Shown: positions 1 through 9,720, counted from the first letter of the stretch. The stretch: 11,641 nt of DNA from Isotricha intestinalis (GCA_023807065.1 JAJJLU010004562.1:1-11641), one strand, 5' to 3'. The notes: a model not told the origin generated them from the letters alone. Translations and numbers: made by a program.

Positions 1-114
1 TTCTAAAGTAATGTTTAAATTACTTTTTTCATTCTCTTTATTCATTGATTTTCTTTTTTCTTTTAATGTATTTATATTTTTAATTATTTCCTTACTTACT
101 TCTAAAATTGACAT
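1..114 (-). CDS. N-terminal fragment of an unidentified Lys/Glu/Asn-rich protein (runs off left edge)
   Basis: An ATG at 114-112 opens a frame of 38 codons with no stop up to the window edge. The peptide starts MSILEVSKEIIKNINTL and continues rich in Lys, Glu and Asn. It has a hydrophobic residue about every third or fourth position, which would fit a helical or coiled-coil start. I do not recognise a family. In DNA this A+T-rich a random frame would usually meet a stop sooner, so I lean towards a real first exon, but 38 codons is weak evidence. Its orientation matches all other genes in the window. Confidence 0.42.
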   Translation of the reverse strand, partial: MSILEVSKEIIKNINTLKEKRKSMNKENEKSNLNITLE

Positions 115-839
115 TTTCCTATAATATTATTGTCATATATTTTTAAATTAAATATTTTAATTTAATAAAATGATAAATAATATTTCAATTGATATTATCA
201 AATTTATATAATATTATATTTCATATTATTATATGGATAAAATATATTTCTTCCTCATTTATTATAAAATAAAAAGTGAAATCTTTTTTCATTTCATCGT
301 TTTATTGATATGATATTATATAATATAAATTGTTTTATATTGACTTGATTAAAATATTATTTTTATTATCAGAATAAAATATGAATTTGGCACATTATCA
401 TATAATAAATACTTGAAAATAAAAATAGCATATCAAATACTTTTTAAAAAATGTAAGATATTATTTTTTGAACTTTAAAATTATCATCAAAGGAATAAAC
501 ATAATTATGATTTTATTAATCTAATAAATATCTAAATCATAATTATTTGTTAAAGTATTTTTTTATATTGTTCTAAAGGGAAAACTCTTTTTAATTTCAT
601 TGAAACTATAAAAAGTTATCATTATATCACTTTTAATTGTTTTAATTTCATTATCTATATATAAAAATATTTTTATCTAAACAACTACAAAAATATTATT
701 TCATATAATTATAAATCAAGTAAGTAAATTTATGGGTTCAAATAAGTTCTTAATAATGTTATAAAAATAAAAAAATTAAATAAAATGAAAAATATATAAT
801 AATTAATAGTACATTAAATAAATAAAAATGATAGTAACA
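115..839. other. Intergenic, very A+T-rich
   Basis: I see no open frame of useful length on either strand, no tRNA-like fold and no recognisable element here apart from the inverted repeat at 501-546. It lies upstream of the leftmost minus-strand gene, so its left end probably contains that gene's promoter. No specific motif can be singled out against the A/T background. Confidence 0.5.
501..546. repeat. Perfect 13-bp inverted repeat with 20-nt spacer
   Basis: The left arm at 501-513 (ATAATTATGATTT) is the exact reverse complement of the right arm at 534-546. Allowing a 2-nt bulge on the right side, three more pairs (AAC with GTT) extend the stem outward. The spacer 514-533 is A/T only except for two C. 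It could form a hairpin or cruciform, or be a relic of a small inverted-repeat element. Chance palindromes are easier in A/T-rich DNA, so its significance is uncertain. Confidence 0.5.
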
Positions 840-1450
840 TAAAAAACATGAAATTATTAAAAGATTTACAACATAACTAAACAATTTCCACAAATGCTAA
901 AAGAATATATAGTAAGATTAGTATTTGCTATAAAACATAAGAGGATGGTATAACTTGCTCATAATAATAATAATAAACTATAAAATTTAGGAGGAATATA
1001 TTATAGATTATATAGAGATTAAGGATTTATAACATTTATTAATAATGTAATTGGTAATTATATAAAACAAGGTTTTAATGTAATGAAAAATATATATTGA
1101 AAAAAGGAAAGAAAATATTAAAGGTTATGACAGAAGAAAATTAATTAAAATCTTATAATAGTTGATTGATTATAGTAATTGAAGTGAAATTATTAAAAAC
1201 AAAAAGCTAAGTTAAAGAATTTGCTTATAAATTTTTAAATATTTAAACTAAATATTCTTTTAAGAATCGAAAAAGACATCAGAAAAACAATAAAACTTAT
1301 AAATTTGAGAAAATATCAAGATTATTATAAAAAATATTTAGTGTTTTGGATGTATAAACTATAGAAAATTAGAATCTCAGGTTTAAAATTTTTTGTGAAG
1401 GTTTGAAAAATATTTGAAATTATTAGAACTTCGAATTTTTTGAAAATAAT
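840..1450 (+). other. Possible decayed coding relic on plus strand
   Basis: No intact gene is present, but several plus-strand segments read like protein between stops. Around 893-951 the frame reads MLKEYIVRLVFAIKHKRMV. Around 1040-1097 it reads GFITFINNVIGNYIKQGFN. Around 1240-1362 about 35 codons are open, including YKKYLVFWMYKL. Many interrupting stops are TAA at places where Gln would fit, as expected from CAA to TAA decay, and the frame changes several times. I cannot name a family. It could instead be unannotated non-coding sequence with a chance bias; confidence is low. Confidence 0.2.
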
Positions 1451-1594
1451 ATAAAAATTTTCAATAAAACTATAATTCAATTAATATATAAATTTCACAT
1501 TTAAAATATAAAATTAAAATAAACTATTTAAAAAATATTCTTATAGAACAAAAAAATTACATTTCAAATATCAAATAAAAAATTCTCAAACAAT

Positions 1595-4500
1595 TTAAAT
1601 TTCATCATTATTAATAAAACTCCATCCAGGAAGTTGATTATTATTATAAGCATTACCTTCAGTATTATAAACATCATAATTATCATCATTTGCAAATAAC
1701 CTAGGTCTATTATAAGTTTGTAAAGCTTTAGAATATCTTTTCATTTTAGGAGGAATAACTTTCTTATTATAAACATCATCCCAATTAACATCCTTAAAAT
1801 AATAATGTTCTTTAATTTCTAAACTATCTTTTATTCCTCCACCTAATCTTTTCGAAGGATCTTTTTGTAATAAATCCCTTAATAAATTACTAGCATCTTT
1901 ACTAATAAATTTAGGTATTTGTAATTCTCCATATTCAATATTATAAAAAATATCTTCTCTTTTCTCAGTAAAAAAAGGAGGAATACCAATTAACATTTCA
2001 TAAAATAAAACACCTAATAAATACCAATCAACTGCTTTTCCATGACCTTGTTTTTTTAACATTTCAGGAGCTAAATAAGCAATTGATCCACAAAAGCTTT
2101 TAGCACATTGACTATCAAAAACTCCTTCTTTACTTAAACCAAAATCTGTTAATTTACAATGACCTTCTGAATCAAGTACTACATTATCTGGTTTTAAATC
2201 TCTAAATATTATATCTCTTTTATGTAAATCTTCTAAAGCTAATAATATTTCACATATATAAAATTTTGCTCTTGGTTCTATAAATCTTTTTTCATGATAT
2301 AAATGTTTTGATAAATCTCCTCCTGGACAATAATCTAATATAAGAAACAATTTAGATAATGTTTGAAAAGCAAAATTTAATTTAACTATAAAAGGATGAT
2401 TTGAAAGAGATAAAACATTTCTTTCTGCCATTGCATATTTTAATAAATTTTGTCCCATTATTCTATCTTTAGATAATACTTTCATTGCATATAATATACC
2501 TGAATTTATTTTTTGAACTAAATAAACTTCTCCAAAAGAACCTCTTCCTAACATTCCAACACAAACAAAAGAAGAAGGAGTTATTCTTTCTTCTTCAATT
2601 GAATTTAATGATATTTGATGATGAAAATTATTATTTTCTGTATTTATTTGTATTTTTGAATTTTTTATATTTCCTTCTGTTTTATTTAATCTTGATAATG
2701 ATACATCTAAAGATGTTGATGTTATATTTATTGAATTATTTGTCAATGATGGCTTTTCTTCTTGTGTTGTTATTCCTAATTTTTTAGATGTTATTGGTTT
2801 TGTTATTTTTTGAGATTTTGTTAAAGGATTTGATAAAGTAAATTTTTGTAATGTTTTTGTTTTATGAAGATTATTTATTGGAGTTGTTGTTTTTGAATTA
2901 TTATTACTTAATTTATTTAATTTATTTGTATTGTTATTTAATTTTGATGATACATTCGATTTATCTATTGTATTCCCTTTTGATTTAGATTCTTTTCTAT
3001 TTGAAAATTGAGTGTGAAGAGAAAAATTAGAAATTGAATTTTTTTTACTTATATTTTGAGGATTACTTAATCTCATTCCATTTGAATTTATTGCTATTTG
3101 ACGAAGTAATTTATTTGTTGAATGAGTACTTAATGATGTATTATTATTTATATTTGTGGTTTTTTTTAATTGAGTTTTATTTGAAGTTTTTTTTATTGAA
3201 TCATTTGAATTTATATTTGTACTTGTATTACTTATTGTATTATTATTATGTATATTTGCTTGGATATTTATGTTTATATTATTTTGAGTTGTTTGTACAA
3301 AAACTTTTTGAGCTCTTGAATTATTCTTTTGAGATATTTTCTGAATTAAATTTTTCATTGTTGAATCTGTTGTATTATGAATTTTAATTTTATGATATGC
3401 ATTTTCTTTTTTATTTAAATATTCATTTAATATATTTTTGATTTCTTCTGTTTTTGCAACATCTAAAGGAGTTTTTCCATATATGTTTTCAGTATCTGCT
3501 TGTGGGAATTTCCCTAAAAAATATTTTAATAATTCCAAATGACCTTTCATACTACAATAATGTAAAGGAGTATTTTTTTCATTATCATTTGTATTTAAAA
3601 TTGCACCGTTTTCAATTAATAATTTACTGATATCAAAATAACCTTGAATTGCAGCAAAATGAAGAGGTGTTTTTTTTTCAAATGTACGAATATTACAATC
3701 ACAATTTGTTTTAATTAATATTTCTGCTATTTTTAAATTTCCTTCTAAACAAGCATAATGAATTGCAGAGTAACCATTTTCATCAATATAATTTATATTT
3801 CCTGATTTATTTGGTAATGAGAGAACTTTATCTAAAAAACTTATAAATAATTCTCTATCTCCTTTTTTAGCATTTAATAATAAATTTCTATATATATCAT
3901 TATTATTAATATTATTGTTATTATCATTTTTATTATTATTATTTTTATTATCATTATTTTCTTTTGTTTTGTCATTATTTACATTATTAACATTAATATT
4001 ATTATTATTATTAGTATTATTATTTTTATTTATATTTATATTTATATTCTTATTGTCATTATTATTACTGTTATTAGTTAGATTAATTTTAGTATTTTCA
4101 TCGTTATTTTTGGAATTGTTGTTTTCTTCATTTTTATTTTTATTATTTTCAATAAATGGATTTGAAGATAAAGTAGGAAATTTAGTTAGATGAAGTTTAT
4201 TATAATATTCTTCATTAACATATCCAATTTCAAAATCTCTTTCATCAATTACTTCACTATCACTGCTACTAAATTCATTAAATTTTTGGTCATCTTCATC
4301 AGATTCAATTTCTTGACATGAATCATTATCACTCATTATTTTTTCCAAAGAAGCTTTTTTATTATGTATTATCTTTTTATTTGGAACTACTTTTGTTTTT
4401 TGATTATATGGTGACATAAATTTAGGAGATAAAGTATTTTTTGTTTTTTGGTTTTTTTGAGAAAAATCTTGTTGACTTGTTTGTTTATTTTTTTCATTTA

Positions 4501-4684
4501 ATATATATCTACTATTTGATTTTTCTTTTTGATAATTTTTTTTTAAATAAACTTCTTGACTTTTATGTTTTATCATTATTCCATTTAAATTTAATAAATC
4601 TACCATTGTTGCGATTTTATTTATTGACTCTTTTTGATTTTTATTTGTTTTTGTTGAAACAGGTTTTATTACTCTTGAACTCAT
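1595..4684 (-). CDS. Ankyrin-repeat AGC-family serine/threonine protein kinase
   Basis: A 1029-residue single-exon protein. Residues 1-175 are polar with an acidic patch, about 178-265 is an Asn-dominated tract, and about 270-430 holds four to five ankyrin repeats (for example NGYSAIHYACLEGNLKIAEIL and KKTPLHFAAIQGYFDISKLL). About 430-700 is a Ser/Asn/Lys linker. The catalytic domain spans about 706-965 and is complete: Gly loop GRGSFG at 713-718, Lys735 in AMK, helix-C Glu754, catalytic Asp829 in FRDLKPDN, DFG Asp847, APE at 872-874. The T-loop SFCGS with Ser863 and the C-tail motif PGWSF with Ser1022 match the two phosphorylation sites of AGC kinases, which suggests activation by a PDK1-like kinase. 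It should phosphorylate Ser/Thr in basic contexts, with the ankyrin part recruiting partners; the substrate is unknown. The start is the first ATG after an A-rich leader. Catalytic activity is well supported; the family assignment below AGC is not made. Confidence 0.93.
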   Translation of the reverse strand: MSSRVIKPVSTKTNKNQKESINKIATMVDLLNLNGIMIKHKSQEVYLKKNYQKEKSNSRYILNEKNKQTSQQDFSQKNQKTKNTLSPKFMSPYNQKTKVVPNKKIIHNKKASLEKIMSDNDSCQEIESDEDDQKFNEFSSSDSEVIDERDFEIGYVNEEYYNKLHLTKFPTLSSNPFIENNKNKNEENNNSKNNDENTKINLTNNSNNNDNKNINININKNNNTNNNNNINVNNVNNDKTKENNDNKNNNNKNDNNNNINNNDIYRNLLLNAKKGDRELFISFLDKVLSLPNKSGNINYIDENGYSAIHYACLEGNLKIAEILIKTNCDCNIRTFEKKTPLHFAAIQGYFDISKLLIENGAILNTNDNEKNTPLHYCSMKGHLELLKYFLGKFPQADTENIYGKTPLDVAKTEEIKNILNEYLNKKENAYHKIKIHNTTDSTMKNLIQKISQKNNSRAQKVFVQTTQNNININIQANIHNNNTISNTSTNINSNDSIKKTSNKTQLKKTTNINNNTSLSTHSTNKLLRQIAINSNGMRLSNPQNISKKNSISNFSLHTQFSNRKESKSKGNTIDKSNVSSKLNNNTNKLNKLSNNNSKTTTPINNLHKTKTLQKFTLSNPLTKSQKITKPITSKKLGITTQEEKPSLTNNSINITSTSLDVSLSRLNKTEGNIKNSKIQINTENNNFHHQISLNSIEEERITPSSFVCVGMLGRGSFGEVYLVQKINSGILYAMKVLSKDRIMGQNLLKYAMAERNVLSLSNHPFIVKLNFAFQTLSKLFLILDYCPGGDLSKHLYHEKRFIEPRAKFYICEILLALEDLHKRDIIFRDLKPDNVVLDSEGHCKLTDFGLSKEGVFDSQCAKSFCGSIAYLAPEMLKKQGHGKAVDWYLLGVLFYEMLIGIPPFFTEKREDIFYNIEYGELQIPKFISKDASNLLRDLLQKDPSKRLGGGIKDSLEIKEHYYFKDVNWDDVYNKKVIPPKMKRYSKALQTYNRPRLFANDDNYDVYNTEGNAYNNNQLPGWSFINNDEI
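3897..4155 (-). repeat. Asn-codon low-complexity tract inside the kinase gene
   Basis: Runs of AAT/AAC codons mixed with Lys, Asp and Ile codons encode an Asn-rich stretch at about residues 177-262 of the kinase, just before the ankyrin repeats. Poly-Asn expansions of this sort are common in very A+T-rich protist genomes. It is likely a disordered spacer and a site of length variation between alleles. Confidence 0.85.
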
Positions 4685-4968
4685 TTTTTTATTATTAATA
4701 TTTTTTTTTGTTCAAGTTGGTATAAATTTTAATACTTAAAAATATTATATTAAATGTTAATAATAGTTATATAAAGAAAAAATTTATATTTATTTAAAAC
4801 TTTAAAATCTTATCTGATTACATTAAAAATAAATAAAGTCTTTCAAATAAAACCCTGTTCATTACAATATTTACTTTTAAAATAAAACATAAATTTTTTC
4901 AAGAAGTGAATGAATTATAAATTGAATAAAAAGATTTTTAATACAATAAATTTTTTACCCTAATAAAT

Positions 4969-6381
4969 TTATAACAGAATAATAAAGAATAATAACAAAT
5001 AATTAATTTGTTTAAAATTAATGTATCTACTATTACTACCACCCTTTTGTTCATCATTTATTCCATTATTTTGTTTTCCAAGCCAACTAAAAAGATAAAC
5101 ATTATCTTTTTTACAATCATTATCCAACAAATAAACCCATGACCAATGTGCACTATAAGTACATGGTGTTCCATCATCATTCTTGTATTTTCCTGTAGTA
5201 TCTACAACTCCATTAGAATAATAAGATAAATGAACATTAGGAGCATTTGCGTTAATAAGTCTATCATAGGTAGCTTTAGTTGTTTTTTCAGGATCATTAG
5301 TTTGATCTCCCTCTGCATATACGAACCATAATGGAATATTTTTAATAGATTCTATTTGAGAATCAGTAATATGACGGTCTGCATATCCTTCACTTGCAAA
5401 ATAAGCTGCTGTAAAATATTGAGGATAATTTAAAATCATATTCATTGTCATAGAACCACCATTTGAAGCTCCTCCAATATAAATACGATTTGAAGAAACT
5501 TTATTTGTTGATACATAATTTTGAATTAAAGCATATAAAGATTCAGTATATGTAGATTGATATTTATCAATTGTATTTACTGAATCTTCAGTATTAATAC
5601 CAGTTGTATAAGTAAGCCATCTTGATGGACATTGAACTACAAGTATATCACAATCATTAAGTTCATTTTGAATTGTATCACTTACAAGATTTGTCACTTT
5701 ATTTCCATAAAGACAAATAGTTGTGTCTGTTCCACCTTCACCTGTACCATGAAGCCAGATAACAACTCCTCTATTAGAATTACTAGATGATTTATAATAA
5801 GCATATTTTAAAGTAATATCTTTATGAGTAAATTCTTGATTTGAAATAAATAAATTATCAATTCCTTTTAAATAATTTTTTGTTGGAGTGGTATTAATAG
5901 TAATACCTCCACTATTAATAGTAAATTAGCCTGAAACAAATTGTTTAACAAGAGTAATACTAGAAGTATATGGATCAGCCCAATTATTTAATGATTTTTC
6001 ACTTGAATAGTAAAAAGGATTTGTAATTCCTTTTTTTGGATGACATGATAATTCAAGAGTTATATATTTTGAGTCTTGTGATATTGAATTTCCGCTTTCA
6101 TCGGAAATATAGGCATTTATTATTTCACGATTTTCAGGAACATTAGTTCCTTCCTTCGTTGTTTCCACTGAAAAAACAGAAGAATCTAATTCTGTATTTG
6201 CAACATAAGGTATTGAAGTATTTAGATAGAGTATCATTTTGGTAACACATGGCCCCCAGTTAAAACCTTCTACTACTTGGGAAAAAGTACCTTCAACTTG
6301 CCCTTGTACTAGTACAATAATTGTAGAAAAAATTATTAATGACATTAAGAATGATTTAAAATTTTTCAAAAGTAAAACCAT
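4969..6381 (-). pseudogene. Secreted EstA-like esterase (Ig-like + alpha/beta hydrolase), interrupted by one in-frame TAA
   Basis: One continuous 471-codon frame is broken only by TAA at 5928-5926 (codon 152); the two halves stay in the same frame. Codons 1-28 form a signal peptide (hydrophobic core SLIIFSTIIVLVQG). About 30-165 looks like the Ig-like N-terminal domain of EstA-type esterases, including NNWADPY. The hydrolase domain has the oxyanion HG at 211-212, nucleophile Ser306 in GGASNGG, probable acid Asp359 in AEGDQT, and His412 in YSAHWSW. This resembles secreted esterases of the predicted-peptidase/PHB-depolymerase-like group in gut and soil bacteria, acting on short acyl or feruloyl-type esters; the exact substrate cannot be told. 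The end (GGSNS, a polar spacer, then INYLLLFFIILL) looks like a GPI-anchor signal. There are no introns, consistent with bacterial origin. The TAA may be a nonsense mutation, a sequencing error, or readthrough. An in-frame 54-nt GT-AG segment (5907-5960) would remove it, but its ends do not match the introns of the neighbouring gene. Confidence 0.8.
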
Positions 6382-6819
6382 TCAAATTTATTGTTTTTGA
6401 TATTATCTTCATTTATATGCTATAATACATCTTAATATTGAAAAAATAATAAAATTTTCAATTTTAATTATTATAAAATTTTATTTCTTAAAAATGAAAT
6501 TTATGTTTTTTCTAAACCCCCAATTATAAAAATATAAAATATTTATTTAAAAAAAAATATATATAATATTTAAAAAAAAATATTTTCTTCTTCAGAAAAT
6601 AGTGTTTCAGGTTGAAGAAAATTATAATAGCTTTAAATTCTTTTTTTTAATTTTTTTTAAGTTTTTATTTACAATTTTTATAAAATAATAAATAAATAAT
6701 TTTTTTATATAATTATTATTTATATTCAAATATAATTAAATATTATCTAATGTATAATATATTAAAAACAAATAAAGAAATATATTATTATATGTATAAT
6801 ATAACAAAAGAATTTATTA
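6382..6819. other. Intergenic between ankyrin gene 3' end and esterase 5' end
   Basis: This is almost pure A/T with poly-T and poly-A runs. It must hold the esterase promoter and the 3' end of the ankyrin gene. Two small G/C-richer spots stand out: AAACCCCCAA near 6514-6523 and an imperfect hairpin near 6583-6630 (TTTTCTTC pairing with GAAGAAAA). Neither can be assigned a role. Confidence 0.5.
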
Positions 6820-9720
6820 TTAATTTTTGTTTTTATTATCAATCAAATTAAGATCTAAAGTTTGATTAATGCATCTCCAAGGATTTAATCCATCTTTATT
6901 AACTAAAGATTCATTTGCTCCAGAATAAATTAATAAATTTGCAATTTCATAATTTTCATATGATAAAGCATAATGTAAAGGACAATTTCCATTATTCTAA
7001 TTAATTAAATAAAATAAAAATCTTACATTTGGAATATTTGGATTGCATCCTTTTATTAATAAAAATTCAATTATTTGTTTCCGACAATTAAATTTTACTG
7101 CAGTATTGATAAATGTAAATCCATTTTCATCTTTAAAATTCATGTTCATAAAACCATAATTATCATTAATATATTTTTTAACTAACATCATATTATCTTC
7201 TTTAATATGAAAAAAAATTACTTTATATAAATTATTTTCTATTCCTTTTAGAATAGAAGCTTTAATCATTTGAGTTTTTAATTTAGTTATTTCTTGATTT
7301 GTAGTTGAAAATAAATTATGTAAAACTTTAATTCTTTTTGTAAAAGTTTTTTTTTTTCTATAAAGTTTTCTTCTATTAGCATATTTTTCCATATAATTAT
7401 CATTTAAAATTTTTTGGGAAGATAAAAGTTTTTTAATTTCATCTTCATTATCATTTCCTTTTGTTTTAATACTTTTTCTATATTTTCTTAAAAAAGAAAA
7501 TTTTTCACTGCTTTTCATAATACTTTTTGAAAATAAATTAACAAATTTTTTTTTTTTCTGATAACCATTTTTATATAAAGTTGGTCTGCTTATTTTTGAA
7601 CTAGTATCACTACTAATAAAATCATTAATATATAAAAGATTATTATCTTTTAAATTAGCATTTTCTAATAATTGAGTAATTTTAATAATTCTTTTTTTTT
7701 CAATTATTGTTTTCTTTTCAGGAAAAAAATCTCTTTTTTTGATTAAAACAGAACGATTAACTTTTTTAATTTTATTAACCTTAACTTCATTAATATTTTC
7801 TTTTATTCTACTTATTTTATTTTCTTTTTCAGAACTTTTACTTAAAACAGGATTTGTTTGATTAAGTAAATTTAATTTAGGAGAAGGTTTTCTAATTGGT
7901 TTTTTCCTTAAATTTGTTTTTCTATCAATTCCAAAAATAAATATTAAAGTTAACATTCCTTTTCTTGGATTTAAATATTTATCTAATAAAAAAGGAAAAG
8001 AAATTGAATAAAAACTTCTTATTAATCTTTTTTGCTTTTTATAATATAATTTGTAGGTAATTAATAGAAATCTTACTAAATATTCTTTACTTATTTTATT
8101 GAAAAAACTTAATAACATTTTTCTAAGTGTATCATCCTTTCCAACAAAATTTTTCTTTAATTCTTTTTTTAATAAAATTTTTTCATTTTCAGCAATAAAA
8201 TCATAAAAACTATTAATTTTCCTGGTTAAACAATTACTATATAAATAATTTTTATTTTTTTCAATTCTAACAATATCAGAATGAATTTTACAATATTGTT
8301 TTTTTATAAATTTTTTTTGAATAGGATTATTTTCAAAATAACTTTCATTAATTTTATCAATATTATTATTAATACTATTTTCATTTTTATTAAAAATAAA
8401 AGTAAATTTACTTTTTGAAGAATCATTTTTTTTATAATCTCTTAATTTATCATAAAAAGTTTCTAATCTTTTTCCATTTAATTTCCTTTTAAAAATAGTT
8501 TTTTGTCTTGTTATTTGAGGAGGAGAAGATAAAATTTTTTTCATAAAATAATTTAAATGTTCTCTCAAAGGATTTGAAGCTCTTCTTTTCTTAATTTTAT
8601 TTATTTCATTTTTATCAGTATTAATAATATTAAATACTTTAGAAAAAGAATTTAATTGATTACTATCAAATGAATCTGATTTTGTTTTTATTTGTCTAAT
8701 TTGATTTATTGGAAGAGATTTTCTTCTTATTGATATTAAATTTTCAGTATTATTCTTATATGATATACTCAATGGTAAATTTCTATTTCTATGAAAAATA
8801 CTATGAGGGAATTTTACTTTTGATTTATTTAATTCTTGATTTGAATTTCTTAATGATTTTCTAAATGTATTTATTTTTTTTATATCTATATCAGATTCCA
8901 TTGAAAATTTTTTTCTATTTCTTCTATTTTTTATTATTGGAATTCTTCTTCTTGGAGAATTTGAACTAAGATAATCAAAATTAAATTCATTATCTTCATT
9001 ATTATAAACATTATTATTTAAATGTGTTAACTTTTTAAAAAGTATTTTCACTGATTTTTCTGTTTCTATTGTCAATCCTCTTTTAATTGAAGAATTATTA
9101 GGACTTATATTTATATTTCTTGATATTTTCTTCTCTGGAGAAGAATTTGGTCTTTTTACTTTATAATTATAATTTAATTTTAATTCATTCATATTTAAAT
9201 TCTTATCTTCTTTGTTTATTTTTTCTAAAATTTTTTCTAATTTTGATTCACTAACATAATATCTAATATTATATTTATTAATATTCATTTTTAAATTTAT
9301 TTTCTTTCTTTCATCTCCTGACATATTATTTACTATGTTTATTATATTTTCTGTTTTATTAAATCTAATTGAGTCATCATCATTTTTTTCAGGTAAAATA
9401 AAATTTTTTAATTTTGGTAAAATTCTTTGACTTGTTGTTGTACTTACTAAATTATCTTTATTTAATAAATTATATTTTTACCTTCTTTTATACTTATTGG
9501 ACTTTTCTTTTTTCTGTCAGTATCTGAAAAATAATTTTTATTATTAATATCAACATCACTTAATGTTAATTTATATTCAATTGTTTTTGAAATTGGTGAT
9601 TTAAAAAATTTATTTAGACTTCCCTATACTTTTATTATAATTATTTACATTATCACTAGAATTAGTATTTATATATAATTTTGAATTCTTCAAAGATAAT
9701 TGATATGAAGAATTTTCCAT
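6820..9720 (-). CDS. Ankyrin-repeat protein, four exons with three mini-introns
   Basis: Exons are 9720-9649, 9623-9482, 9446-7027 and 6996-6820; splicing gives 2811 nt, 936 residues plus TAA. Each junction restores one frame. The start at 9720 is the first ATG after an in-frame TAA about 12 nt upstream. Residues 1 to about 790 are basic and low in complexity (Lys, Asn, Ser, Arg), with many SP/RR patches such as NSPRRRIPIIKNRR, and no recognised catalytic domain. The C-terminus holds about three ankyrin repeats: MMLVKKYINDNYGFMNM, NGFTFINTAVKFNCRKQII, and, only after splicing the last intron, NGNCPLHYALSYENYEIANL followed by a GLNPW motif. This terminal repeat style is one I associate with ciliate ankyrin proteins. 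The likely role is a protein-binding scaffold, possibly cytoskeletal or regulatory; no enzyme function is suggested. An unspliced reading would start at the ATG at 9324 and stop early at 6997, losing both ends. Confidence 0.85.
6997..7026 (-). other. 30-nt intron 3 of the ankyrin gene
   Basis: Begins GTAAGA and ends ATTAG on the minus strand, phase 0. It contains in-frame stops. Removing it joins PNIPN to NNGNCPLHYAL, completing a canonical ankyrin repeat that is otherwise cut off. Confidence 0.88.
9447..9481 (-). other. 35-nt intron 2 of the ankyrin gene
   Basis: Begins GTAAAA and ends TTTAG, splitting a codon after its first base (G then TA, Val). Removal joins PISIKE to VSTTTSQRIL in one frame. 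The alternative, a one-base deletion in the A5 run at 9475-9479, would also restore the frame. The GT-AG ends and the similarity to the other two introns favour splicing. Confidence 0.75.
9624..9648 (-). other. 25-nt intron 1 of the ankyrin gene
   Basis: Begins GTAAAT and ends TATAG, phase 0. Removal joins NTNSSDN to GSLNKFFKSP. Without it the frame stops at a TAA shortly after. A one-base insertion in the CCC at 9622-9624 is the alternative explanation. Confidence 0.75.

Noticed and set aside
725..750. tRNA B-box-like GGGTTCAAAT at about 734
   Set aside because: No matching A box, acceptor stem or cloverleaf could be drawn around it.
2485..4698. Plus-strand open frames of 85-117 codons (2485-2787, 3034-3387, 3915-4193, 4441-4698)
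   Set aside because: They are antisense to the kinase gene, consist mostly of Leu/Phe/Tyr, and arise from complementing Asn- and Lys-rich codons. The opposite strand has clear domains, so these are shadows.
4969..5697. Separate 242-residue esterase starting at 5697
   Set aside because: The codon at 5697 is GTG inside the hydrolase domain, after the HG oxyanion motif. The true frame continues upstream without a break to codon 153, so this is the middle of a larger gene.
9440..9630. Two compensating frameshifts in the 5' part of the ankyrin gene
   Set aside because: One-base changes in the CCC and A5 runs would also restore the frame. However, GT-AG segments of 25 and 35 nt at exactly these places do the same and match the 30-nt intron near the 3' end, so splicing is the simpler explanation.
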